64,000 bases of DNA from a bacterium (lineage in GTDB: Bacteria; Bacillota; Bacilli; Lactobacillales; Streptococcaceae). Each line of letters opens with the position of its first letter. Position 1 is the first letter of the stretch. The position numbers and the translations under genes were made by a program. Positions 1 to 9,957 of this stretch are shown one piece after another. Below the pieces are notes generated by a model. That model worked only from the letters and a program-made list of their open reading frames with translations. It searched no databases and was not told the DNA's origin. Where the stretch lies: NCBI GenBank assembly GCA_905221065.1, contig CAJNBS010000005.1, positions 1-64,000 on the forward strand. The letters run 5' to 3'.

Positions 1-135
1 GAACAAGCCATTATAGACTATATCGATTACTACAACAACAAACGAATTAAGGTAAAACTAAAAGGACTTAGTCCTGTGCAATACAGAACTAAATCCTTTC
101 AATAATTATTTGTCCAACTTTTTGGGGTCAGTACA
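1..135 (+). mobile_element. Right end of an IS3-family insertion sequence (3' end of transposase plus terminal repeat)
   Basis: The first 105 bases are an open frame that enters from outside the window and stops at 103-105. It encodes 34 residues with the pattern DYIDYYNNKRIK...LSPVQYR, typical of the C-terminus of IS3-family (IS150-like) DDE transposases. The stop is followed by tgtccaacttttt/ggggtca (111-130), which resembles the terminal inverted repeat of IS3 elements. The exact outer boundary (about 130-135) and any target duplication cannot be fixed because the left end is outside the window. The element lies about 110 bp beyond the end of sufB. Confidence 0.8.
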
Positions 136-217
136 TTTGGCTCCTGATATCATGCGTTTTCTGTTCTTAAAATATTTTTTCTCAGTCTCTTTTTGTTATA
201 AGTTCATCTTCAAAGTC

Positions 218-245
218 TTTGATTTTGAGTAAATTTAAAATCAAA
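218..245 (-). terminator. Possible weak terminator or 3' hairpin after sufB
   Basis: Two 9-base arms (218-226 and 237-245) form an A/T-rich hairpin just past the sufB stop codon on the minus strand. There is no clean U-tract, so this may be a 3' stabilising structure rather than an efficient terminator. Nothing else is visible between the IS end and sufB. Confidence 0.3.
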
Positions 246-247
246 TT

Positions 248-1660
248 TTACCCAACTGACCCTTCCATTTCATAGCTAATCAAGCGGTTCAGCTCAACTG
301 CATATTCCATTGGAAGTTCTTTCGTGAAGGGCTCTACAAATCCCATAACAATCATTTCTGTCGCTTCTGATTCTGACAAACCACGGCTCATAAGATAATA
401 GAGTTGTTCTTCTGAAATCTTAGAAACCTTAGCTTCGTGTTCCAAAGCAACTTGCGAATTATGAATTTCATTAAATGGAATGGTATCTGATGCTGATAAG
501 TCATCCATGATAATGGTATCACATTCGATGTGAGAGACAGATTTCTTAGAGTTTTTGTTAAAGGTTACTTGTCCACGATAGTCTACCTTTCCTCCGCCTT
601 TAGCGATGGATTTAGACACGATAGACGAGCTTGTGTGTGGAGCATTGTGAATCATCTTAGCACCAGTATCCTGGTGTTGTCCAGCGTTGGCAAAGGCAAT
701 AGAAAGCATAGTACCACGCGCCCCTTCTCCATCTAGGTAAACAGATGGATATTTCATGGTTGTTTTGGCACCCAAGTTTCCATCAATCCACTCAACAGTG
801 GCATCCTTTTGAGCCTTAGCACGCTTTGTTACCAAGTTATAAACGTTATCAGACCAGTTTTGGATGGTTGTATAACGCATATAAGCACCATCCAAAGCAA
901 AGATTTCTACAATGGCCGCGTGCAAGCTGTTGCTTGAATATGTTGGCGCTGTACATCCTTCTACGTAGTGTACGCTTGCTCCCTCGTCAACGATAATCAA
1001 AGTACGTTCAAACTGACCAGTATTTTCGTTGTTGATGCGGAAGTAAGTTTGAAGTGGAATATCTACCTTGACCCCTTTTGGTACGTAGATAAAGGTTCCA
1101 CCAGACCATACTGCTGAGTTGAGGGCAGCCAACTTGTTATCAGTTGGCGGTACTAACTTCGCAAAGTATTGTTTAAACAAGTCTGGGTATTCCTTGAGGG
1201 CAGAATCTGTATCTGTAAAGATAATCCCCAGTTTCTGGAACTCTTCCTTCATATTGTGGTAAACCACTTCTGACTCGTACTGGGCAGAGGCACCAGCTAG
1301 ATAAGCACGCTCAGCTTCAGGAATCCCGATTCGTTCAAAGGTTTCTTTGATTTTTTCAGGAACTTCATCCCAAGAACGAGCTGGTTTATCAGATGGTTTT
1401 TGGTAGTAGATCAAGTCATCAAAGTCAATCTCTGACAAATCTGCTCCCCAAGTTTGCATGGGCATTTTTTTGAATGTCTCATAAGATTTCAAACGGAATT
1501 CTAACATCCACTCAGGTTCTCCCTTAGCAGCTGATAGTTCACGAATGACATCTTCGTTCAATCCTTTTCCTGTCGATAGGACAGGCTCTACATCATCATG
1601 GAAACCAAATTTATATTCACCAAGATCAATTGGTTTTGGTTCTACTCTTTCTTCAGCCAT
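248..1660 (-). CDS. sufB: Fe-S cluster assembly scaffold SufB
   Basis: SufB is the scaffold component of the SufBCD complex, on which Fe-S clusters are built in the cytosol. The protein is 470 aa, the normal length for Firmicute SufB, and carries the family's C-terminal beta-helix core with ...[10 protein letters not shown]... and [21 protein letters not shown]. The frame is open upstream to 1705. I choose the ATG at 1660 ([10 protein letters not shown]) because an AAGGAT Shine-Dalgarno lies just before it and the longer N-terminus is atypical. It is the last gene of sufC-sufD-sufS-sufU-sufB. The 57-bp gap to sufU is the longest inside the sufDSUB part of the operon. Confidence 0.97.
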   Translation of the reverse strand: MAEERVEPKPIDLGEYKFGFHDDVEPVLSTGKGLNEDVIRELSAAKGEPEWMLEFRLKSYETFKKMPMQTWGADLSEIDFDDLIYYQKPSDKPARSWDEVPEKIKETFERIGIPEAERAYLAGASAQYESEVVYHNMKEEFQKLGIIFTDTDSALKEYPDLFKQYFAKLVPPTDNKLAALNSAVWSGGTFIYVPKGVKVDIPLQTYFRINNENTGQFERTLIIVDEGASVHYVEGCTAPTYSSNSLHAAIVEIFALDGAYMRYTTIQNWSDNVYNLVTKRAKAQKDATVEWIDGNLGAKTTMKYPSVYLDGEGARGTMLSIAFANAGQHQDTGAKMIHNAPHTSSSIVSKSIAKGGGKVDYRGQVTFNKNSKKSVSHIECDTIIMDDLSASDTIPFNEIHNSQVALEHEAKVSKISEEQLYYLMSRGLSESEATEMIVMGFVEPFTKELPMEYAVELNRLISYEMEGSVG

Positions 1661-1717
1661 AATATCCTTTCTTTCATTCTTCATTTCTACTGATTCGTAA
1701 GACAAAAGAAACTTGTC

Positions 1718-4644
<2,927 letters not shown>

Positions 4645-4671
4645 TTACTTCTCCTAAAAGATACGAGGGAA

Positions 4672-5442
4672 TTACAATTCTTCCTTGTAGTCGTAGCCAA
4701 GTTCTTCAGCTAGTTTTGCGTATCCTTCACGTTCCAAACGCGCAGCCAATTCTGGACCACCAGAAAGGACAACACGACCTTCCATCATCACGTGTACCAC
4801 ATCAGGTGTGATGTAGTTCAAAAGACGTTGGTAGTGAGTGATAATCATAGCACCAAAACCTTCACTACGCATGGCATTCACACCTTTAGACACAACTTTA
4901 AGGGCGTCAATATCAAGACCAGAGTCAATCTCATCCAAAAGGGCGAAAGTTGGTTCCAACATCAAGAGTTGAAGAATTTCATTACGTTTTTTCTCACCAC
5001 CAGAGAAACCTTCGTTTAGATAACGCTCTGCCATTTCTTCTTTCATGTTGAGCAATTCCATTTTCTCATCCAGTTTAGTAATGAACTCACGAACTGAAAT
5101 CTTTTCATCATCTTCTTTACCAGCATTCATAGCTGCACGAAGAAATTCAGCGTTAGTAATTCCAGGAATTTCTGATGGGTATTGCATAGCAAGGAAAAGT
5201 CCCATACGCGCACGCTCGTCCACTTCCAACTCAAGGATGTTTACGCCATCAAACAAGACTTCACCTTTGGTAACTTCATAGTTTGGATTTCCCATGATAG
5301 CGGCTGAAAGAGTTGATTTACCAGTACCATTTGGTCCCATGATAGCGGCAATTTCTCCTGTTTTCAGGGTCAGGTTAACCCCTTTTAAAATTTCTTTTCC
5401 TTCAATCTCAACGTGAAGATCTTTGATCTCTAATACTGACAT
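4672..5442 (-). CDS. sufC: SufC ATPase of the Fe-S assembly complex
   Basis: SufC is the ABC-type ATPase that drives conformational changes in SufB/SufD during cluster assembly; it is not a transporter. The 256-aa protein has Walker A GPNGTGKST, signature FSGGEKKRNE and Walker B LLDEIDSGLD, the SufC form of this motif. The frame is open upstream to 5550. I place the start at 5442 (MSVLEIKDLHVEIEG), with an AAAGGAA Shine-Dalgarno 6-7 bases before it. It is the first gene of the suf operon and follows a terminator at 5548-5573. Confidence 0.97.
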   Translation of the reverse strand: MSVLEIKDLHVEIEGKEILKGVNLTLKTGEIAAIMGPNGTGKSTLSAAIMGNPNYEVTKGEVLFDGVNILELEVDERARMGLFLAMQYPSEIPGITNAEFLRAAMNAGKEDDEKISVREFITKLDEKMELLNMKEEMAERYLNEGFSGGEKKRNEILQLLMLEPTFALLDEIDSGLDIDALKVVSKGVNAMRSEGFGAMIITHYQRLLNYITPDVVHVMMEGRVVLSGGPELAARLEREGYAKLAEELGYDYKEEL

Positions 5443-5547
5443 GATAGTTCCTTTCTTTTTCAAGGCCTTTACAGTACTTACTGGAAACAAACTTGATTTC
5501 CCTAGAAAATACGGTAAAAGGTCAATAAATATACTTTTATAGTATAA

Positions 5548-5573
5548 CAAAAAAAAGCCTAAAAGGCTTTGAT
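5548..5573 (-). terminator. Intrinsic terminator after the small gene at 5593-5787
   Basis: On the minus strand, a perfect AAAGCC/GGCTTT stem with a 5-base loop is followed by eight T residues. It separates the upstream small membrane-protein gene from the suf operon. The suf promoter must therefore lie between about 5443 and 5547. A TATACT box occurs there, but no convincing -35. Confidence 0.85.
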
Positions 5574-5592
5574 TTTGTCTAGAAGCTGAGGA

Positions 5593-5787
5593 CTAGTCTT
5601 TCCCTTTCAAGTGCTGGTCAATGACATCTACTATTTTACCCATCAAGTAACTAACTCGAAAATTTCTAAAGAGCAAAATGGCCCAAAAGGCTGCCATAAT
5701 ATAGCGACCAGTCATCCAGGCTTCATTGAAAAAATAGGTCTCAGCAGCTGTAAACAGTGCTATGATAATAAATTGTTGTCTATTCAT
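5593..5787 (-). CDS. Small membrane protein, DUF3272-like
   Basis: The 64-aa protein has two hydrophobic segments (about 5-20 and 28-46) and a charged C-terminus ending HLKGKD. I believe it matches the streptococcal DUF3272 family usually found beside dnaX, but this is from memory and its function is unknown. There is no Shine-Dalgarno sequence. Instead an extended -10 (TGATACAAT, hexamer at 5794-5799) lies 6 bases before the ATG, which predicts a leaderless mRNA. It has its own terminator, so it is probably monocistronic, though read-through from dnaX is possible. Confidence 0.7.
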   Translation of the reverse strand: MNRQQFIIIALFTAAETYFFNEAWMTGRYIMAAFWAILLFRNFRVSYLMGKIVDVIDQHLKGKD

Positions 5788-5793
5788 AAACTT

Positions 5794-5802
5794 ATTGTAT
5801 CA
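5794..5802 (-). promoter_or_regulatory. Extended -10 promoter immediately before the 5593-5787 gene
   Basis: TGATACAAT reads as a TGn-extended -10 element. It ends 6 bases before the start codon at 5787, placing the expected transcription start at or next to the A of ATG. No clear -35 is visible, which is usual for extended -10 promoters. Confidence 0.5.
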
Positions 5803-5814
5803 TGAAATCTTTCT

Positions 5815-7470
5815 TTAGTCTTCCTCTACCTTCACTTTATCAGCCAAAAATTCAAATCCTTCCGGAATCAGGCTTTCTTCTGCTTCTTTTTCAGTTTGAG
5901 AAGATTTGGCTTTAGCTGAGAAGGCTGCGCGCACTTCTTTCCATTCTTCCATGGAAATAGCTAAAATTTCAGGTGAAAAACCTGCTGCCTGACTGAGAAT
6001 GTTGCCAAACATGGTGTTGAGATTGTCCCGTTTCATGGTTTGACCAGCATTGAAGTTAGATTCAAAAGCAAGAATGGCATGGTGTTCATTGGCCGCAACC
6101 GGTTGAGAACCAACTAGCAGAGCCTTATCAGGACCCCCAAGACTTTCAATTACCTCTCCCCAGGCATTCTGCAAGCGAATTAAATTTTGACGTGCTAAAT
6201 CAGGATTTTCGACGGCCTCTTGTAAGATAGATTGCACTTTATTGCGATCGACACGATAGACTGTTTTGCCCGTAGCTGGTCGACTAGGAGCTGGACTTGT
6301 TGGCTTGGGCACCGTTCCCACATTGGCGAGTTCTTGTTTGAGACGGGCAACTTCCTGTCTCAGTGCAGAAATTTCATGTTCAACCGCCCCTGAAAGAGCC
6401 GGTTCAGGTTTAATTTCCGCTAAACGAATAGTCATCATTTCAGCATAAATCTTAGGCTGCAAACTAGACTTAATATCTGCCAAACTGACTGTCGCTAAGC
6501 GAATCATTTCAAACAGATTTTCCTGAGGAAGAGCCAAATTCTCTACAAAGACTGGACTATGATGAGTGTTTTCTCCTCCTGTTTGAACAATTAACAAGTC
6601 TCGTAAATAGTGCAAAAGATCCGTCACAAAACGAGTCATGCTCTTACCATTCTCAAAGAGAAGATTTAAGCAAGACAAAGCCTTGGGAACATCCTGTTGA
6701 GATAAGGCAGCCACATAATCATCCAAGGCAGACAGACTAATGGTTCCTGTAATTTCTTCAGAAATGGCCGTCGTCAGCTCATTTCCCTGTGTCAAACTTA
6801 GGGCTTGATCCAAAATAGACAAGGCGTCCCGCATTCCCCCTTCAGCTCGTCTGGCAATAATTTCCACAGCCTCTGGTTCAGAACTAATATTTTCTTTTTC
6901 TAAGATATAATGGATATGTTCCTTAATATCCTGTGTCTTAATTGATTTAAACTCAAAACGTTGGACACGCGATAGAATAGTTGCAGGTATCTTGTGCAAT
7001 TCAGTAGTAGCTAAAATAAAGACCACATTCTGTGTTGGCTCTTCCAGCGTCTTTAGGAGAGCATTAAAAGCCCCTGTAGACAGCATGTGAACCTCGTCTA
7101 TGATATAAACCTTATAACGGGCAAGACTAGGAGCATAGGTAGATTTATCACGAATTTCACGGATTTCATCGACCCCATTATTAGAGGCCGCATCCATTTC
7201 AATGACATCTTCTAAACTACCGTCCGTCACTGCCTGACAAATATAGCAGTTATTACATGGTTCACCACCCACTTGATTGGGACAGTTCATAGCCTTGGCA
7301 AAAATCTTAGCCACACTGGTTTTTCCCGTTCCACGAGGACCAGAAAAAAGATAGGCATGGCTTATTTTCTCTTGCTCCACCGCTTGTTTAAGAGTCTTAG
7401 CCACAACTTCTTGACCAACCAACTGAGAGAAGTTTTGACTTCTATATTTTCGATAAAGTGCTTGATACAT
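5815..7470 (-). CDS. dnaX: DNA polymerase III subunits gamma/tau
   Basis: DnaX is the clamp-loader ATPase of the replisome. The 551-aa protein has a Walker A motif GPRGTGKTS, a four-cysteine zinc module (CPNQ...CNNCYIC), a Walker B/sensor region IIDEVHMLSTGAFNALLK, and the arginine-finger region LSRVQRFEFKSI. A Pro/Thr-rich linker follows near residue 390, then a C-terminal tau domain. The start at 7470 ([14 protein letters not shown]) is the conserved N-terminus. It overlaps the stop of the upstream gene as TAATG, indicating translational coupling. I did not find grounds to call a programmed frameshift. Confidence 0.95.
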   Translation of the reverse strand: MYQALYRKYRSQNFSQLVGQEVVAKTLKQAVEQEKISHAYLFSGPRGTGKTSVAKIFAKAMNCPNQVGGEPCNNCYICQAVTDGSLEDVIEMDAASNNGVDEIREIRDKSTYAPSLARYKVYIIDEVHMLSTGAFNALLKTLEEPTQNVVFILATTELHKIPATILSRVQRFEFKSIKTQDIKEHIHYILEKENISSEPEAVEIIARRAEGGMRDALSILDQALSLTQGNELTTAISEEITGTISLSALDDYVAALSQQDVPKALSCLNLLFENGKSMTRFVTDLLHYLRDLLIVQTGGENTHHSPVFVENLALPQENLFEMIRLATVSLADIKSSLQPKIYAEMMTIRLAEIKPEPALSGAVEHEISALRQEVARLKQELANVGTVPKPTSPAPSRPATGKTVYRVDRNKVQSILQEAVENPDLARQNLIRLQNAWGEVIESLGGPDKALLVGSQPVAANEHHAILAFESNFNAGQTMKRDNLNTMFGNILSQAAGFSPEILAISMEEWKEVRAAFSAKAKSSQTEKEAEESLIPEGFEFLADKVKVEED

Positions 7471-7967
7471 TAGGCTTTCTCCCCAAACATTGTAAAGTCC
7501 CATTCTGTCTTTTCAAGCAAAATAGCGACAAATTGTTCCAAATAATCTCGATCCATAGCATCATAATCATCAATCTCTGAAGAATCCAAATCCAGAACTC
7601 CAAGTAATTGACCATTCTTCATCATCGGCACAACAATTTCACTTTTAGCACGACTATCACAAGAAATATAGTTGGGATAAGTTGTTACATCTCCAACTAG
7701 AACAGTTTCCTGAAAGTGGGCTGCCTCACCACAAACACCCTTTCCAAGTGCAATACGGATGCAGGAAACACCACCTTGGAAGGGACCTAAAACCAATTCC
7801 TTTCCATCAAACAAATAAAAGCCTGCAAATACAGTATTAGGAAAGCGTGATTTTAGAAGAGCACTAGCGTTGGAAAGATTAGCCAAAACATTGGTTTCGC
7901 CTTCCAATAAAAAAGAGAGCTCTTCATTTAACATTTGATAACGTGATTGTTTTTCTGAATCTAACAT
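7470..7967 (-). CDS. GAF-domain free methionine-(R)-sulfoxide reductase
   Basis: This 165-aa single GAF-domain protein belongs to the fRMsr family, which reduces free methionine-R-sulfoxide. Cysteines fall at 69, 79 and 103. Their spacing (10 and 24) equals that of the three cysteines of E. coli fRMsr (84, 94, 118), so the active site appears intact. The motifs GPFQGG and GVCGEAA support the family. There is no Shine-Dalgarno sequence. A TGATATAAT extended -10 lies 6 bases before the ATG, predicting a leaderless transcript, and dnaX follows by a TAATG overlap. Confidence 0.88.
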   Translation of the reverse strand: MLDSEKQSRYQMLNEELSFLLEGETNVLANLSNASALLKSRFPNTVFAGFYLFDGKELVLGPFQGGVSCIRIALGKGVCGEAAHFQETVLVGDVTTYPNYISCDSRAKSEIVVPMMKNGQLLGVLDLDSSEIDDYDAMDRDYLEQFVAILLEKTEWDFTMFGEKA

Positions 7968-7973
7968 AGAACT

Positions 7974-7982
7974 ATTATATCA
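7974..7982 (-). promoter_or_regulatory. Extended -10 promoter abutting the fRMsr start codon
   Basis: A consensus TGATATAAT (hexamer 7974-7979) ends 6 bases before the ATG at 7967, so transcription should begin at the start codon. This promoter would drive fRMsr and dnaX. It lies just past the rpsA terminator. Confidence 0.65.
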
Positions 7983-8003
7983 AAAAAGGCTTATAGACAA
8001 AAG

Positions 8004-8035
8004 AAAAATCCCTTGTTTAGAAAACAAAGGATTTT
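8004..8035 (-). terminator. rpsA terminator
   Basis: The minus strand shows AAATCC-T-TTGTTT pairing with AAACAA-G-GGATTT across a 3-base loop, followed by a T-run. It lies 18 bp after the rpsA stop codon. Confidence 0.85.
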
Positions 8036-8052
8036 GTGAATTTTCAATTTGA

Positions 8053-9255
8053 TTAAAGTTCGATATCACCGAACAAGTCAGCCATTGAGAATCCTGTTTG
8101 TGTTTCTGGAAGTTCGAAATCACGTTTCTCTTGACGTTTTGGACGACGTGGACGAGCAACACGTTTTTCTTCTTTTTGTCCTTCTTCTTGAGCTGGACGC
8201 TCTTCAAGAGCTTTGATAGAAAGTGATACGCGCTCTGCATCTGCGTTAACTTCAAGAACTTTAACTTGAACTTCTTGACCAACTTTAAGAGCTTCTTTTG
8301 GATTTTCAATACGTTTGTGTGAAATTTGTGATACGTGAACAAGTCCATCGATACCTGGCAATACTTCAACAAATGCACCGAAGTCAGTCAAACGTTTAAC
8401 TGTTCCTTCTACTACATCACCTTTAGCCAATTTTTGCTCAACGCCATCCCATGGTCCAGGTGTTGTTGCTTTAAGTGAAAGTGATACACGTCCTTCTTCT
8501 TCGTTAAGATCAAGGATTTTCACTTCAATTTCTTCACCAACAGTTACAACTGATTTTGGTGATACGTTACGTTCATGTGACAATTCAGTCAAGTGAACCA
8601 ATCCGTCAACACCACCAAGGTCGATGAAAGCACCGAAGCTTGTGATACGTGCAACTTTACCAGTTACTACATCACCAACAGCCAATTTACCGAATACTTC
8701 AGCACGAGCTGCTGCTGTAGCTGCTTCAACAACTTCACGACGTGAAAGGATGAAGCGATTTTCTTTAGCGTCAACTTCTTTGATTTTAGCATCAAATTCT
8801 TGACCTACAAAACGCTCAGTGTTACGTACGAAACGAGTATCCAACATTGAAGCTGGGATAAATCCACGAACACCTTCAAATTCTACTGAAAGTCCACCTT
8901 TAACGGCACGAGTTCCTTTAACAGTAACAACTTCTTCTTCGCGACCAACAAGTTTGTCCCATGCTTTGCGAGCTTCAAGGCGTTTTTTAGATACAAGGTA
9001 TGTAACTGTATCAGTATCTTTACCAACTACTTGACGAAGTACAAGAACATCCAATACTTCTCCTACTTTAACAAAGTCATTGATATCTGCATCGCGATCG
9101 TTTGTCAATTCGCGAAGAGTCAAGACACCTTCAACACCAGTTCCAGAGATTGCAACGTTAGCTTGAGTCGCATCAACTGTCAATACTTCAGCACTAACAA
9201 CATCACCAGTCTCAACTTGGCTAACGCTATTTAGCAAATCTTCAAATTCGTTCAT
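8053..9255 (-). CDS. rpsA: 30S ribosomal protein S1
   Basis: S1-family RNA-binding protein of 400 aa with four S1 repeats, the short Firmicute form (E. coli S1 has six). Repeats 3 and 4 are the most canonical: VVTGKVARITSFGAFIDLGG...GLVHLTELSHERN near 190-225 and VVEGTVKRLTDFGAFVEV...GLVHVSQISHKRI near 275-310. A basic/glutamate tail follows. In low-GC Gram-positives the protein may assist translation or RNA turnover rather than act as a stable ribosomal subunit. The start has a GGAGG Shine-Dalgarno. A hairpin sits immediately upstream (9275-9296). Confidence 0.93.
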   Translation of the reverse strand: MNEFEDLLNSVSQVETGDVVSAEVLTVDATQANVAISGTGVEGVLTLRELTNDRDADINDFVKVGEVLDVLVLRQVVGKDTDTVTYLVSKKRLEARKAWDKLVGREEEVVTVKGTRAVKGGLSVEFEGVRGFIPASMLDTRFVRNTERFVGQEFDAKIKEVDAKENRFILSRREVVEAATAAARAEVFGKLAVGDVVTGKVARITSFGAFIDLGGVDGLVHLTELSHERNVSPKSVVTVGEEIEVKILDLNEEEGRVSLSLKATTPGPWDGVEQKLAKGDVVEGTVKRLTDFGAFVEVLPGIDGLVHVSQISHKRIENPKEALKVGQEVQVKVLEVNADAERVSLSIKALEERPAQEEGQKEEKRVARPRRPKRQEKRDFELPETQTGFSMADLFGDIEL

Positions 9256-9417
9256 CTAAAAAATCCTCCAACAATCAAGTTTTTTCTTAAACTTGACATA
9301 CTTATAATTTTTTTCCTAAGCACCCGCAAGGACATGTTCATATCGTTCACGTCTTTCAATTATAAAAATAAAATACCCTAAGATATTTTGCTTTTTATCT
9401 TGATTATTACCTAAGAA
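9256..9417 (-). promoter_or_regulatory. rpsA leader region with hairpin at 9275-9296
   Basis: This 162-base leader lies between tRNA-Gln and rpsA. It contains a TATAAT-like box (9359-9364) without a good -35, a weak hairpin that could end tRNA transcription (arms 9380-9385 and 9396-9401), and a stem of TCAAGTTT with AAACTTGA (9275-9282/9289-9296) about 10 bases before the rpsA ribosome-binding site. The last could influence S1 translation. That role is inference only. Confidence 0.35.
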
Positions 9418-9489
9418 CTGGGGTAGCTGGATTCGAACCAACGCATGAGGGAGTCAAAGTCCCTTGCCTTACCGCTTGGCTATACCCCA
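9418..9489 (-). tRNA. tRNA-Gln (UUG)
   Basis: A 72-nt cloverleaf. The acceptor TGGGGTA pairs with TACCCCA, followed by discriminator G. The T-arm contains GGTTCGAATCC and the anticodon loop reads CTTTGAC with anticodon TTG. The 3' CCA is not encoded. It is 9 bp downstream of tRNA-Tyr and probably cotranscribed with it. Confidence 0.95.
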
Positions 9490-9498
9490 TTGATGAAA

Positions 9499-9579
9499 TG
9501 GAGAGAGAGGGATTCGAACCCCCGAACCCGAAGGAGCGGATTTACAGTCCGCCGCGTTTAGCCTCTTCGCTATCTCTCC
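9499..9579 (-). tRNA. tRNA-Tyr (GUA)
   Basis: An 81-nt class II tRNA with a long variable arm. The acceptor GGAGAGA pairs with TCTCTCC, followed by discriminator A. The anticodon loop reads CTGTAAA with anticodon GTA, and the T-loop contains GGTTCGAATCC. CCA is not encoded. Confidence 0.95.
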
Positions 9580-9596
9580 TACAATCAACATGGACT

Positions 9597-9625
9597 ATTA
9601 TATCATGAAAATTTCAAAAAAACAA
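9597..9625 (-). promoter_or_regulatory. Promoter of the tRNA-Tyr/tRNA-Gln unit
   Basis: The minus strand has TTGTTT (9620-9625), a 17-base spacer and TATAAT (9597-9602). The -10 ends about 17 bases before the mature tRNA-Tyr 5' end. Confidence 0.75.
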
Positions 9626-9628
9626 GAC

Positions 9629-9859
9629 TTATTTTGCTAAATTATAATTTTCAATCAAAATTTCCACAGCTTTTTCCAATTTTTTATAAAAACTATCGAC
9701 ATTCCCATTCTTTATGATGGCAAATTGTCCGTCTAATTCGGCAATTTCTCCAATAACTTTTTTACCAATAGTCAAGGTATAGCCTTCAAAACTGTCTTTT
9801 CCTACATTAACCTTGGCATCTGCTACTTGAATTTCAATTTTTTTATCTTTCTTACTCAT
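9629..9859 (-). CDS. DUF2969 family protein
   Basis: A 76-aa cytosolic protein beginning MSKKDKKIEIQVADAKVNVG. I recognise it as the DUF2969 family of streptococci and lactobacilli, whose function is unknown. It has no membrane segment or signal. The start is preceded by an AGAGGT Shine-Dalgarno. Its stop sits just upstream of the tRNA promoter on the same strand, so some read-through into the tRNAs is possible. Confidence 0.8.
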   Translation of the reverse strand: MSKKDKKIEIQVADAKVNVGKDSFEGYTLTIGKKVIGEIAELDGQFAIIKNGNVDSFYKKLEKAVEILIENYNLAK

Positions 9860-9913
9860 TTCATACCTCTCTTCACTTTTTCTATTTTACAAGAAAATCC
9901 TAAAACTAGCAAG

Positions 9914-9954
9914 AAAAAACTCTATATCATTCTGAGTCTGATATAGAGTTTTCT
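9914..9954 (-). terminator. Terminator after the peptide-binding lipoprotein gene
   Basis: A perfect 14-bp stem (AAAACTCTATATCA with TGATATAGAGTTTT, arms 9939-9952 and 9916-9929) is followed by T residues on the minus strand, 6 bases past the stop codon. Confidence 0.9.
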
Positions 9955-9957
9955 GCC

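Noticed and set aside
7980..8378. 132-codon Lys/Leu-rich ORF covering the end of rpsA
   Set aside because: It reads rpsA in another frame and crosses the rpsA terminator; the low-complexity composition is an artefact.
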